NCBI GenBank assembly: GCA_011064865.1
Contig: JAAKFX010000009.1
Location: 1-23,234 of the forward strand
Length of the DNA stretch: 23,234 nt
Origin: Candidatus Anoxychlamydiales bacterium
GTDB lineage: Bacteria > Chlamydiota > Chlamydiia > Chlamydiales > SM23-39
Reading direction: 5' to 3'
Under the pieces are notes generated by a model that saw nothing but the letters and a program-made list of their open reading frames with translations, ran no database searches and was not told where the DNA came from. Shown in pieces: positions 17,312 through 23,234 of this stretch (the first letter of the stretch is position 1; each line of letters starts with the position of its first letter). The translations under genes and the position numbers were made by a program.

Positions 17312-18085
17312 GTGGAAATAATTGCTATCACAAGTTTTAAAGGAGGAACAGCTAAAACATCTACATGTTTGCATGTAGGATCTGCACTTTCATTATATCA
17401 TAAGAAAAAAGTTCTTTTAATAGATTTAGATTCTCAAGCAAACCTCACAACAGGACTTGGTTTTGATCCCGATGACCAAGATTCTATGGCTGTTGTTTTG
17501 CAAAAAGAAAAACCTATTAAAGATGTGATTTTAAAAACATCTATTTCTAATATGGATTTAGTTCCTGCAGATGCTTGGTTAGAAAGAGTAGAAGTAACAG
17601 GATCTCTCGCCGCTGATAGATACTCCCACGAAAGATTAAAACAAGTTTTAAAACCTTTAGATTATGATTTTATTTTTATAGATACCCCTCCATCTATTTG
17701 CTGGCTTACAGAATCTGCTCTAATCGCTGCTACGAACTCTCTTATTTGTGCTACACCTGAATTTTATAGTGTTAAAGGACTTCAAAGGCTTGCAAGTTTC
17801 ATTAATAATATCTCAGAGAGACATAAATTAACTGTCCTTGGAGTTGCCCTCTCTTTTTGGTATCCAAGAGGGAAAAGTAATAAAGATTTTCAAAAAGTAA
17901 TCGACTCCACTTTTCCAGGAAAATTATTAATATCAAAAATAAGAAGAGATATCGCAGTATCGGAAGCTACGATTTATGGCAATCCAGTGTTTAAAACAGC
18001 CCCTAAAAGTAGAGCTTCAGATGATTACAAAGCTCTAACAAAAGAATTATTAAAAAAAAGCAAATGTAAAACTGCTTTACATTAG
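17312..18085 (+). CDS. parA: ParA-family ATPase, chlamydial CT582/pGP5-D type
   Basis: Deviant-Walker ATPase of the ParA/Soj family, 257 residues, used in DNA segregation or, for plasmid pGP5-D, also regulation. The P-loop is KGGTAKTS (10-17), with the signature lysine K10 and DLDSQANL (38-45) following. The Walker B-like FIDTPPS lies at 123-129. The specific segments WLERVEVTGSLAADRYSHER, LICATPEFYSVKGLQRL and GVALSFW are near-identical in my memory to the chlamydial plasmid pGP5-D and its chromosomal paralogue CT582. The start is a GTG at 17312 with AGGGGGAG three bases upstream. It is 28 bp from thrS and 11 bp from the pGP6-D-like gene, so probably one transcript. No parB is adjacent. The thrS neighbourhood argues for a chromosomal, not plasmid, copy. 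Confidence 0.95.
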   Translation: MEIIAITSFKGGTAKTSTCLHVGSALSLYHKKKVLLIDLDSQANLTTGLGFDPDDQDSMAVVLQKEKPIKDVILKTSISNMDLVPADAWLERVEVTGSLAADRYSHERLKQVLKPLDYDFIFIDTPPSICWLTESALIAATNSLICATPEFYSVKGLQRLASFINNISERHKLTVLGVALSFWYPRGKSNKDFQKVIDSTFPGKLLISKIRRDIAVSEATIYGNPVFKTAPKSRASDDYKALTKELLKKSKCKTALH

Positions 18086-18096
18086 GAGTTATCAAA

Positions 18097-18834
18097 ATGG
18101 TAAAATTTAATGACCTTTTAAACTTAAGATTAAGATCTAAAGAAAAGCAAAAACCAAAAATGACAGCTCTAGCAGAGCTCTCCAAAGAGGGTTCATTATC
18201 TAGCTTTTCTGGCGTTTTTAAAATCAATCCCCTCAATGAGACCGAAAAAGAAAATATTTCAAATATATTACAAAACTACATTGACGAAGAAAAAGAGATT
18301 GATTTTGAAACAGATCTGAAAAATTTAATCATGATAACCTCTGAAGTTAAAGCAATCACAAACCAAGCTGTAATTTTACACGGAGAGAGAATACAAAAAG
18401 CTCAAGAAATTTTGAAAAATTATAAAGAAGGAGCTTTTACATATTGGTTAACTGAAACCTACGGTAATCGTCAAACTCCCTATAACTTTCTACAGTACTA
18501 CGAATTTTATATGGATATGCCAGCAAAACTAAGGCCACAAATAGATTCTATGCCACGTCAAGCGATTTATACTCTAGCAAGCAGAGGTGGTGATTTAGAC
18601 AAAAAACAAGACATTGTTAAAAACTATAAAGGGCAAGCTAAACAAGAGCTTTTATCAATAATAAGAAAGCTTTTCCCGCTATCTGAAGCAGATAAAAGGC
18701 AACCTAATATCGCAGAGCAAGCAATAACAACTTTAAAAAGATTAAAATCGCTATTTTCTCATCCTCTTTTTAAACCTACAGATGAGCAGAAAAAACAAAT
18801 ATTAGGGTTAGTTAATAGATTAAAAAAACTATAA
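18097..18834 (+). CDS. Chlamydial pGP6-D-like protein (CT583 type)
   Basis: A 245-residue homologue of chlamydial plasmid protein pGP6-D and its chromosomal paralogue CT583, whose molecular function is not firmly known. Recognisable segments include LHGERIQKAQEIL (compare LLGEKIYNARKIL in pGP6-D), FTYWLTETYGNRQTPYNFLQ YYEFYMDMP in the middle (compare WIELVFRTKSSAYNALAYYE), and the IYTLASRGGDLDKKQDIV block (compare AYILAARKGDLKTKVDVI). It is helical, charged and without signal peptide or membrane helix, so cytoplasmic. It starts 11 bp after parA with AGGAG about nine bases before the ATG, and is the last gene of the thrS-parA-pgp6 group. Pairing with a ParA suggests a partition or gene-control role, as on the plasmid; that is inference. 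Confidence 0.9.
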   Translation: MVKFNDLLNLRLRSKEKQKPKMTALAELSKEGSLSSFSGVFKINPLNETEKENISNILQNYIDEEKEIDFETDLKNLIMITSEVKAITNQAVILHGERIQKAQEILKNYKEGAFTYWLTETYGNRQTPYNFLQYYEFYMDMPAKLRPQIDSMPRQAIYTLASRGGDLDKKQDIVKNYKGQAKQELLSIIRKLFPLSEADKRQPNIAEQAITTLKRLKSLFSHPLFKPTDEQKKQILGLVNRLKKL

Positions 18835-18881
18835 TATGTTTTTTATCTATTTAATCAGCAAACAAGAGTTTTGAATTTGAT

Positions 18882-18975
18882 CTTTTATTTTTTCTCTATT
18901 TTTTTTCATTGGGCTCTATTAGAGGAAGCTTCGTATTAGACTCGCATTTATTTAAATAAAGAAAGCTCATATTTT
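18882..18975 (-). pseudogene. Degenerate duplicate of the dapA 3' end
   Basis: About 92 bp that match 19412-19502, inside the intact dapA, at roughly 90% identity by my hand alignment (about six mismatches and two indels). It corresponds to dapA residues ~250-280. Relative to dapA it carries one extra T in the T-run (18899-18906) and one extra A near 18952, both frame-breaking, and it has no start or stop of its own. The similarity fades below ~18882 and stops above ~18975. It is therefore a non-coding remnant in the same orientation as dapA, 437 bp away, with the small gene 19058-19264 between the two copies. Confidence 0.85.
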
Positions 18976-19014
18976 ATAGAGATCAGAACTTACTAAAATT
19001 GCTGCAGACATTAT

Positions 19015-19042
19015 GTAGAAATGGCTTTTACACCATTTCTAC
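19015..19042. terminator. Perfect 10-bp inverted repeat
   Basis: GTAGAAATGG (19015-19024) and its exact reverse complement (19033-19042) enclose an 8-base loop. It sits 16 bp past the stop of the small minus-strand gene, so it could end that transcript. No T-run follows on either strand, so it is not a standard intrinsic terminator. It could instead be an end structure left by the rearrangement in this region. Confidence 0.4.
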
Positions 19043-19057
19043 CCTATTGAAGCTCCT

Positions 19058-19264
19058 TTAGTCTAATTGCCCATGGCCCAAATCTCCTCCCATGTCACCT
19101 GAAACTTCAGTGCCACCATCATCATCAGGATCGGGATCAAATTGAAGACTTCCTTTTGCAAGGGCATTAACCTTGTTTTGAGTTCTTTCAAATCTTAATA
19201 AATTTTCTTTTACGGGCTGTCTTAACTCTGCTATAGGATATGTACAACTTAATGATATTCTCAT
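19058..19264 (-). CDS. Small hypothetical protein with acidic C-terminal half
   Basis: A 68-residue reading frame I do not recognise. Translation is plausible: the ATG has AAAGGTGA five to six bases upstream, one of the better ribosome binding sites in the window. The first ~38 residues are basic to neutral (ELRQPVKENLLRFERTQNKV). The rest is glycine- and aspartate-rich (FDPDPDDDGG, then GDMGGDLGHG), probably disordered. There is no signal peptide or membrane helix. By hand count 19061-19150 is about 48% G+C, far above its surroundings, while the 5' half is about 32%. It lies between intact dapA (79 bp) and the degenerate dapA copy, on the same strand, which suggests arrival by rearrangement. 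It might also be a decaying fragment of a longer gene. Confidence 0.5.
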   Translation of the reverse strand: MRISLSCTYPIAELRQPVKENLLRFERTQNKVNALAKGSLQFDPDPDDDGGTEVSGDMGGDLGHGQLD

Positions 19265-19343
19265 AAATCACCTTTACGATTTTTTTAATTTATAAACATT
19301 AAATATTGAACATATTTTTTGTAAATAAAAAAAACAAGTTTTT

Positions 19344-20249
19344 TTATCCTGACTTCCATAGGTTTTTAAAGAATTTTATTTTTAGGTTTAAAGATAATTT
19401 TTTTAATTCAGCTTTTATTTTTTCTCTATTTTTTTCATTGGGCTCTATTAGAGGAAGCCTCATATTAGATTCGCATTTATTTAATAAAGAAAGAGCGTAT
19501 TTAATGCATATGGGGTTAGTTTCTAAAAACATAGCATTTATCAAATTTTTATATTGATTGTAAATAATTTTTGCTTCTTCGAACTTAGAGCATAGACATA
19601 GATCATTAATCTTTTTGAACTTTTCAGGAATGATATTTGCTACAACAGAGACTGCACCCCTAGCACCTAATTTTAGCATGTCAATAGTTAAAGGATCGTC
19701 GCCAGATAGAACATCAAAACGGGTTTTATCTATTAACTCTTTTGCAAACTCTAGCGAGCCTGAAGCTTCTTTAATAGCTACGATTTGATCAATTTTTTGA
19801 AGTTTTATAAAATCTTCAATAGTAAGTTTTGTGCCCGTTCTACCAGGATGATGATATAATATTATTGGAAGATCTTCTTTTGCAATCTCTTCGTAGTGTT
19901 TTATCAAACCCTCTATTGGAGGTTTATTATAATATGGAATAACTACTAAAACGCCATCTACACCAATTTCTTTTGCTTTTTTAGTTAAAAATTTTGTTTT
20001 TTGAGTGGAATAAGTTCCTGTTCCTGCAATAATTTTAGTTTTCCCTTTTGCTAAAGAAGTTGCTATCTCAAAAATTTTTAATTTTTCTGTATCTGTAAGA
20101 GTTGGAGACTCTGCTGTTGTTCCTGATAAAACTATTGCATCTGTTTTAGCCTTTAGATGCCCTTTTATTAAGTTGACAAGAGCATCTTCATCTAAAGAGC
20201 CATCTTGTTTAAAAGGCGAAACTAAAGCTACCATTGAGCCTTTAAACAT
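19344..20249 (-). CDS. dapA: 4-hydroxy-tetrahydrodipicolinate synthase
   Basis: Condenses pyruvate with aspartate semialdehyde, the first committed step to diaminopimelate and lysine. I start it at the ATG at 20249 (301 residues), with GGGGAG nine bases upstream; an in-frame TTG one codon earlier is less likely. Class I aldolase barrel features: GTTAES (43-48, catalytic T44/T45; most family members have GTTGES), Y132 in LYHHPGRTG with R137, and Schiff-base lysine K160 in AIKEASG. The GDD at about 182-184 is also typical. Its first 8 bp overlap the Rsm22-type gene, so it is the last main gene of a minus-strand operon. Part of its 3' end is duplicated at 18882-18975. The C-terminus is lysine/phenylalanine-rich and a little variable, as if the tail has been remade. 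Confidence 0.96.
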   Translation of the reverse strand: MFKGSMVALVSPFKQDGSLDEDALVNLIKGHLKAKTDAIVLSGTTAESPTLTDTEKLKIFEIATSLAKGKTKIIAGTGTYSTQKTKFLTKKAKEIGVDGVLVVIPYYNKPPIEGLIKHYEEIAKEDLPIILYHHPGRTGTKLTIEDFIKLQKIDQIVAIKEASGSLEFAKELIDKTRFDVLSGDDPLTIDMLKLGARGAVSVVANIIPEKFKKINDLCLCSKFEEAKIIYNQYKNLINAMFLETNPICIKYALSLLNKCESNMRLPLIEPNEKNREKIKAELKKLSLNLKIKFFKNLWKSG

Positions 20250-21204
20250 CAAAAGAATCTCCCCAATTGAGTTTTTTAGCTGTTTTATATTTATTTTTAT
20301 CTTTTATTGAAATCTTTTCATATATAAATTTTCCATCTTTGCAAAGAGGCAGAGTTATCTCTCTTTTAGATTTAGTTATAAAACGTAGTATTCTAGATTT
20401 TGGAGTTTTTACTTTTTCTTTTGTCGCTATTACATATGAAAATTTTTCATCTTCATAACCTAGCTTTGCATCTTTTAAATATTTATGAATTTTTGATCTT
20501 TTAACCCTTACATAAAAATGACACCAATCATTTTTAGCCATTGGACATCTTAATTTGTTAGGACAAGGAGCTATTATATCAAAACCATCATCTATTAATT
20601 TTTGACGAATCCATCTGATATTTTTAAAGCCATACATTGTTCCCGGCTCAATAAATATAATTATTTTAGATTTAGATTTAGCCCATCTATTTATAATTTT
20701 CTCTATTTGAAAATTTTTTAGCTCATTTGCAACATAAGAGAGTATTACCGCATCAAACTCATAGTTTTTTATTTTTAAAATATCATTTTTCTCAAAAGTT
20801 GTGTTTGAAAGACCAATATTTGAAAAAGTTAAAAGTCCCTTCCCGTAGAAAAGCATTTTTTCATCTTTTTCAACAAGATGCAGCTTTTTTAAATTCTTAA
20901 AGGTTGAAAAAAAAGCAAAAACACTAGTTGCAGGCCCCGCGCCTAAATCTAAAGCTGATTGCACTTTTATTTTTGGACAAATACTTTTGATTTCATTTAA
21001 AGCGTATTGAATAGCTTTAAATGTTGCCATCATACGACATGCAATATATGAGAGCCTCTCTTCCTCTGAGACAAAAAATTTAGCTGCTTTTTGATTTCTA
21101 TATTTTTTTGTTAATTGCTTGGTAGAGGATTTAAGATTTTTTATAGATATATGTTCAAAAAGGTTATTTATCGAAAGAAAAAGCTCTTTTTCAATGTCTT
21201 TCAT
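20242..21204 (-). CDS. Rsm22-family (METTL17-like) methyltransferase-fold protein
   Basis: A 320-residue protein of the Rsm22 family, whose mitochondrial members (METTL17) act in small-ribosomal-subunit assembly. Bacterial roles are less known. A methyltransferase-type SAM site is visible: SALDLGAGPATSVFAF (83-98), motif II-like LVEKDEKM (110-117) and the FDAVILSYVANEL segment (150-162). RMMATFKA (57-64) corresponds to the family's R-x-P-A-T-Y-A-A. The four cysteines expected for the family's iron-sulfur cluster are present: C214 and C220 in CPNKLRC, C228 in WCHF and C288 in LPLCKDG. The ATG overlaps the end of the HlyD-like gene by 14 bp, and dapA overlaps its end by 8 bp. No Shine-Dalgarno is evident, suggesting coupled translation. 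Methylation activity itself is not shown by the sequence. Confidence 0.88.
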   Translation of the reverse strand: MKDIEKELFLSINNLFEHISIKNLKSSTKQLTKKYRNQKAAKFFVSEEERLSYIACRMMATFKAIQYALNEIKSICPKIKVQSALDLGAGPATSVFAFFSTFKNLKKLHLVEKDEKMLFYGKGLLTFSNIGLSNTTFEKNDILKIKNYEFDAVILSYVANELKNFQIEKIINRWAKSKSKIIIFIEPGTMYGFKNIRWIRQKLIDDGFDIIAPCPNKLRCPMAKNDWCHFYVRVKRSKIHKYLKDAKLGYEDEKFSYVIATKEKVKTPKSRILRFITKSKREITLPLCKDGKFIYEKISIKDKNKYKTAKKLNWGDSFDV

Positions 21205-22039
21205 GATAAAGATTTGCTTTCATATTTGATGCTAATTTAGCTGTTTTTTCATCAGGAGAGTTTTTCAATTGATTAATAGAAATTTTTAAAACTGCATTTT
21301 CAGAAGATTTAGTTTCATTAATATCAAAAATTTTTCCATTAAATTTTATGTCTGAAAAATTATCTATTACAATATTAAAACTATCCTTTAATTTATATTT
21401 CGAAAGATTTTTTTTTCTAACTTTTAGCTCAATCCAATTATCATTTACATCGTTGATAGAAAAAAGCTTTTGTTTAGAGAAAAACAGATCTCCGTTATTA
21501 GCAAAAAGATGAGTTACTTGCCCTGAGATAGGACTATATATATAGCTTTTTTGACTCTCGCTTCTTAAAAGCTCTAACTTCGCTTCAAATGTCTCTATTT
21601 TAGCCTTTTGGATTTTATATAAAAGCTGATTCTCTTCTAGTGTTTTTAATTTTACCGTTATATCTTTTAGCTCTATTGCTTCATCTTTTTTTACATTAAT
21701 ATACTCTTGAAAAGCTCTCTCTTCTTTGAATTTCAAAAGATTTGCCATCTCTTTTTCATAAGTAATTTTTGTCTTTACCTGTTTTATTTTTCCATCTATA
21801 GCACTTTTATCTAACTCCGCTAATAAATCCCCTTTTTTTACAAAATCTTTTTCTATAACATAAACTTTAACAATTTTTTGAGACTTAGGAGCTAAAATAT
21901 CTACGCTTTTCGTTTTTATAGCTCCATAAAAATTGCTCTCTTTTGCTGTTTTTATATATAAATACCTAGCACCTACTAAAGCTGCAAGGATAAAAATAAT
22001 AATAAACGAATTAATCTTCGTTTTTTGTTTCTTTTTCAT
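21191..22039 (-). CDS. HlyD/EmrA-like membrane fusion protein
   Basis: Periplasmic adaptor that links an inner-membrane transporter to the outer membrane. I choose the ATG at 22039 (282 residues; GGA about seven bases upstream) over one eight codons earlier, because the helix signal starts there. Order: lysine-rich cytoplasmic tip, membrane anchor (~11-28), first lipoyl half (~45-78, with V-x-x-G-D-L-L-A-E-L-D), a ~80-residue coiled coil (~80-163), second lipoyl half (YSPISGQVTHLFANNGD, ~168-184) and a beta-barrel domain to the C-terminus. The coiled coil is short, as in adaptors that meet a TolC-like channel through a hairpin. It overlaps the small charged gene by 29 bp and lies two genes after an MFS transporter, so an EmrAB-like efflux pair is plausible. 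No TolC gene is in the window. Confidence 0.87.
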   Translation of the reverse strand: MKKKQKTKINSFIIIFILAALVGARYLYIKTAKESNFYGAIKTKSVDILAPKSQKIVKVYVIEKDFVKKGDLLAELDKSAIDGKIKQVKTKITYEKEMANLLKFKEERAFQEYINVKKDEAIELKDITVKLKTLEENQLLYKIQKAKIETFEAKLELLRSESQKSYIYSPISGQVTHLFANNGDLFFSKQKLFSINDVNDNWIELKVRKKNLSKYKLKDSFNIVIDNFSDIKFNGKIFDINETKSSENAVLKISINQLKNSPDEKTAKLASNMKANLYHERH

Positions 22040-22295
22040 TTTTTTCCAAGTTGTTATATGCATTTTTTATAGTTTCTTGAATATCTCTCAAAGTTTCAAA
22101 ACTAGTTTTTGTCTCATTAAATCTAGTTTTTATATCTGAAAAATCTTTTTTTACTTTTTTCAAGGTTTTTTCATTTTGTTTTTTTTCTAAATAAGAAGAT
22201 AAAACATCTTTTAAAGGTTTTTTTTCTGTTATCTCATCTTTTTGATCCTTTATAAGATCAGTATTTTCATCTTTTTCTTTTACAATATTTGACAC
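22011..22295 (-). CDS. Small charged coiled-coil protein
   Basis: Unrecognised 94-residue protein, almost all charged or polar (K, E, D, N), with heptad-like spacing from about residue 33 to 90 that suggests one long helix or coiled coil. It has no signal peptide, cysteine or membrane segment. The start is a GTG at 22295 with AAGGAG nine bases upstream, a good ribosome binding site. It lies 38 bp after the MFS gene and its last 29 bp overlap the start of the HlyD-like gene, so it is cotranslated with that adaptor. It may assist the transporter pair, but nothing in the sequence proves this. Lysine-rich low complexity also makes homology search unreliable. Confidence 0.65.
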   Translation of the reverse strand: MSNIVKEKDENTDLIKDQKDEITEKKPLKDVLSSYLEKKQNEKTLKKVKKDFSDIKTRFNETKTSFETLRDIQETIKNAYNNLEKNEKETKNED

Positions 22296-22333
22296 TTTAT
22301 TTGTCTCCTTATTGAACGGTTAAAAACAATTTT

Positions 22334-23234
22334 TTAAATTTTTGTCCTAAAATATATGGCTCCCGCAATCAAGCTCGCAAATGCTGCTACCAAAAATGGT
22401 AAATATATGTGAACGCGATCAAAAAGTCCACCTATAATTGGAGATACAGCCATAGCTAAAGATTGCATTGATTGGCTCATACCCATGATTTTGCCTTGCA
22501 TCTTATGAGGGGCTCTATTTGAAATTACCGTCGTACATAAAGGCCAAGCAAGCCCTCCAATTATTACGCAAGCCCCTAAAATAATTATTACACCTTGTAG
22601 ATGTTTTGGAAAACCAACGAGGCCACATAAGACTGTAAAAATCAAAAATGCAACATCTAAAATTCTCAGTGGCGAAAACCATTTAGATAATAGTTTATTA
22701 ATCGGCCAAGATCCAATCGCCCAACAAATTCCCATAAAGGCAGCTAAATCTCCGATTTGAGAATTTGTAAAAGCAAATTTTTTAATCACTAATACTGGTG
22801 AGAATTGAAAAAGAATTGTCCAGGCAAAAACAAAAAGAAAATAGATAACATAAATAGTTTTAATATTTTTAGTTTTTAAAGCTTTTTGAATATTATGAAT
22901 ACCTTCTAAAACATCAAATTTCACATATTTTTTCTCTTCTGTCGGCTCTTTAAAAGCAAAGATGATAAAAAATAGATTTATAAATGATAAAAGAGCCGCA
23001 AGCATAAAAGGAAAAGAGGGTGTAAAAAAGGAAGATACCGTGCTATCAGAAAATTTCCCTCCAATAAAAGCTCCTAATATAAATGAAAATCCCGCAAGGA
23101 CTGATAAAAACCCAAAATTTCTAGCTTTTGCTTTTTCAGTTAAACTCAGATCTGAAATCGTAGCTAAACATACTGATAAATTTCCTGAAAAAATACCTGT
23201 TATTACCCTAGCAATAAAAAGCCATATTAAATTG
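22334..23234 (-). CDS. Major facilitator superfamily transporter, partial (5' end outside window)
   Basis: The reading frame is open to the right edge; an internal methionine at 23005 is not the start. I translated the extra upstream part as WLFIARVITGIFSGNLSVC followed by LATISDLSLTEKAKARNFG and FLSVLAGFSFILGAFIGG. That is the TetA-type MFS segment with the R-x-x-x-G motif, the D-x-x-x-x-x-x-x-A-R-x-F-G loop and the G-x-x-x-G-P-x-x-G-G-like helix, so the missing part is the first two to three helices. The visible 299 residues hold the rest of the ~12-helix protein: a long cytoplasmic loop (KEPTEEKKYVKFD) and a second half ending YFRTKI. It is first, within the window, of a minus-strand operon with a small charged protein and a HlyD-like adaptor, so a drug or metabolite exporter is likely. 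Substrate unknown. Confidence 0.9.
   Translation of the reverse strand, partial: NLIWLFIARVITGIFSGNLSVCLATISDLSLTEKAKARNFGFLSVLAGFSFILGAFIGGKFSDSTVSSFFTPSFPFMLAALLSFINLFFIIFAFKEPTEEKKYVKFDVLEGIHNIQKALKTKNIKTIYVIYFLFVFAWTILFQFSPVLVIKKFAFTNSQIGDLAAFMGICWAIGSWPINKLLSKWFSPLRILDVAFLIFTVLCGLVGFPKHLQGVIIILGACVIIGGLAWPLCTTVISNRAPHKMQGKIMGMSQSMQSLAMAVSPIIGGLFDRVHIYLPFLVAAFASLIAGAIYFRTKI

Noticed and set aside
18835..19057. Possible tRNA, small RNA or partition repeat (parS-like) array behind the pGP6-D-like gene
   Set aside because: No cloverleaf, no iterated repeats; the content is explained by the dapA remnant and one hairpin.
19306..19557. Plus-strand frame of 83 codons across the dapA 3' end
   Set aside because: Shadow of dapA on the other strand; no ribosome binding site, and no corresponding open frame in the remnant copy.

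Overview
The window is AT-rich DNA (mostly A/T by eye) from a member of the phylum Chlamydiota, most likely an environmental or otherwise unplaced lineage rather than genus Chlamydia. The evidence is gene content and gene neighbourhood. The sigma-66-type rpoD start is close to the chlamydial one. rpoD is followed by a small two-helix membrane protein gene and rpsT. Two tandem beta-barrel proteins begin like the chlamydial major outer membrane protein (MOMP). A thrS-parA-pgp6 trio carries homologues of the chlamydial plasmid proteins pGP5-D and pGP6-D. recC lies next to a YgeD/LplT-type transporter gene. I cannot name the species.

Layout, left to right. (1) 1-2324: the 5' part of rpoD and a DUF3592-like gene on the minus strand, then, divergently, rpsT and a 296-residue protein with an Inc-like paired hydrophobic region. 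(2) 2331-10565: a minus-strand recC-recB-recD operon with overlapping genes, encoding a complete RecBCD helicase/nuclease with intact ATPase and nuclease motifs. (3) 10650-12314: a plus-strand LplT/YgeD-like transporter carrying a C-terminal acyltransferase-like domain whose catalytic motifs are lost. (4) 12302-15207: three minus-strand secreted outer-membrane beta-barrel genes, one of a larger chlamydial barrel type and two short MOMP-like paralogues. (5) 15364-18834: a plus-strand operon of thrS, parA and a pGP6-D-like gene. (6) 18835-19343: a short scar-like region with a degenerate copy of the dapA 3' end, a perfect 10-bp hairpin and a small gene whose 3' half is richer in G+C. (7) 19344-23234: a tightly packed minus-strand operon, read right to left: an MFS transporter cut by the window edge, a small charged protein, a HlyD-like membrane fusion protein, an Rsm22-type methyltransferase and dapA.

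Together these are mostly core functions: transcription initiation, ribosome assembly, double-strand-break repair, threonyl-tRNA synthesis, diaminopimelate/lysine synthesis and probable mitoribosome-type rRNA assembly. They are interleaved with cell-envelope genes. No stretch longer than 300 bp lacks a gene; the longest gap, 18835-19057, holds the dapA remnant and the hairpin. I saw no rRNA, tRNA, CRISPR array or transposase gene. The least explained parts are the dapA tail duplication with its small gene, the dead acyltransferase domain on the transporter, and the Inc-like protein behind rpsT.
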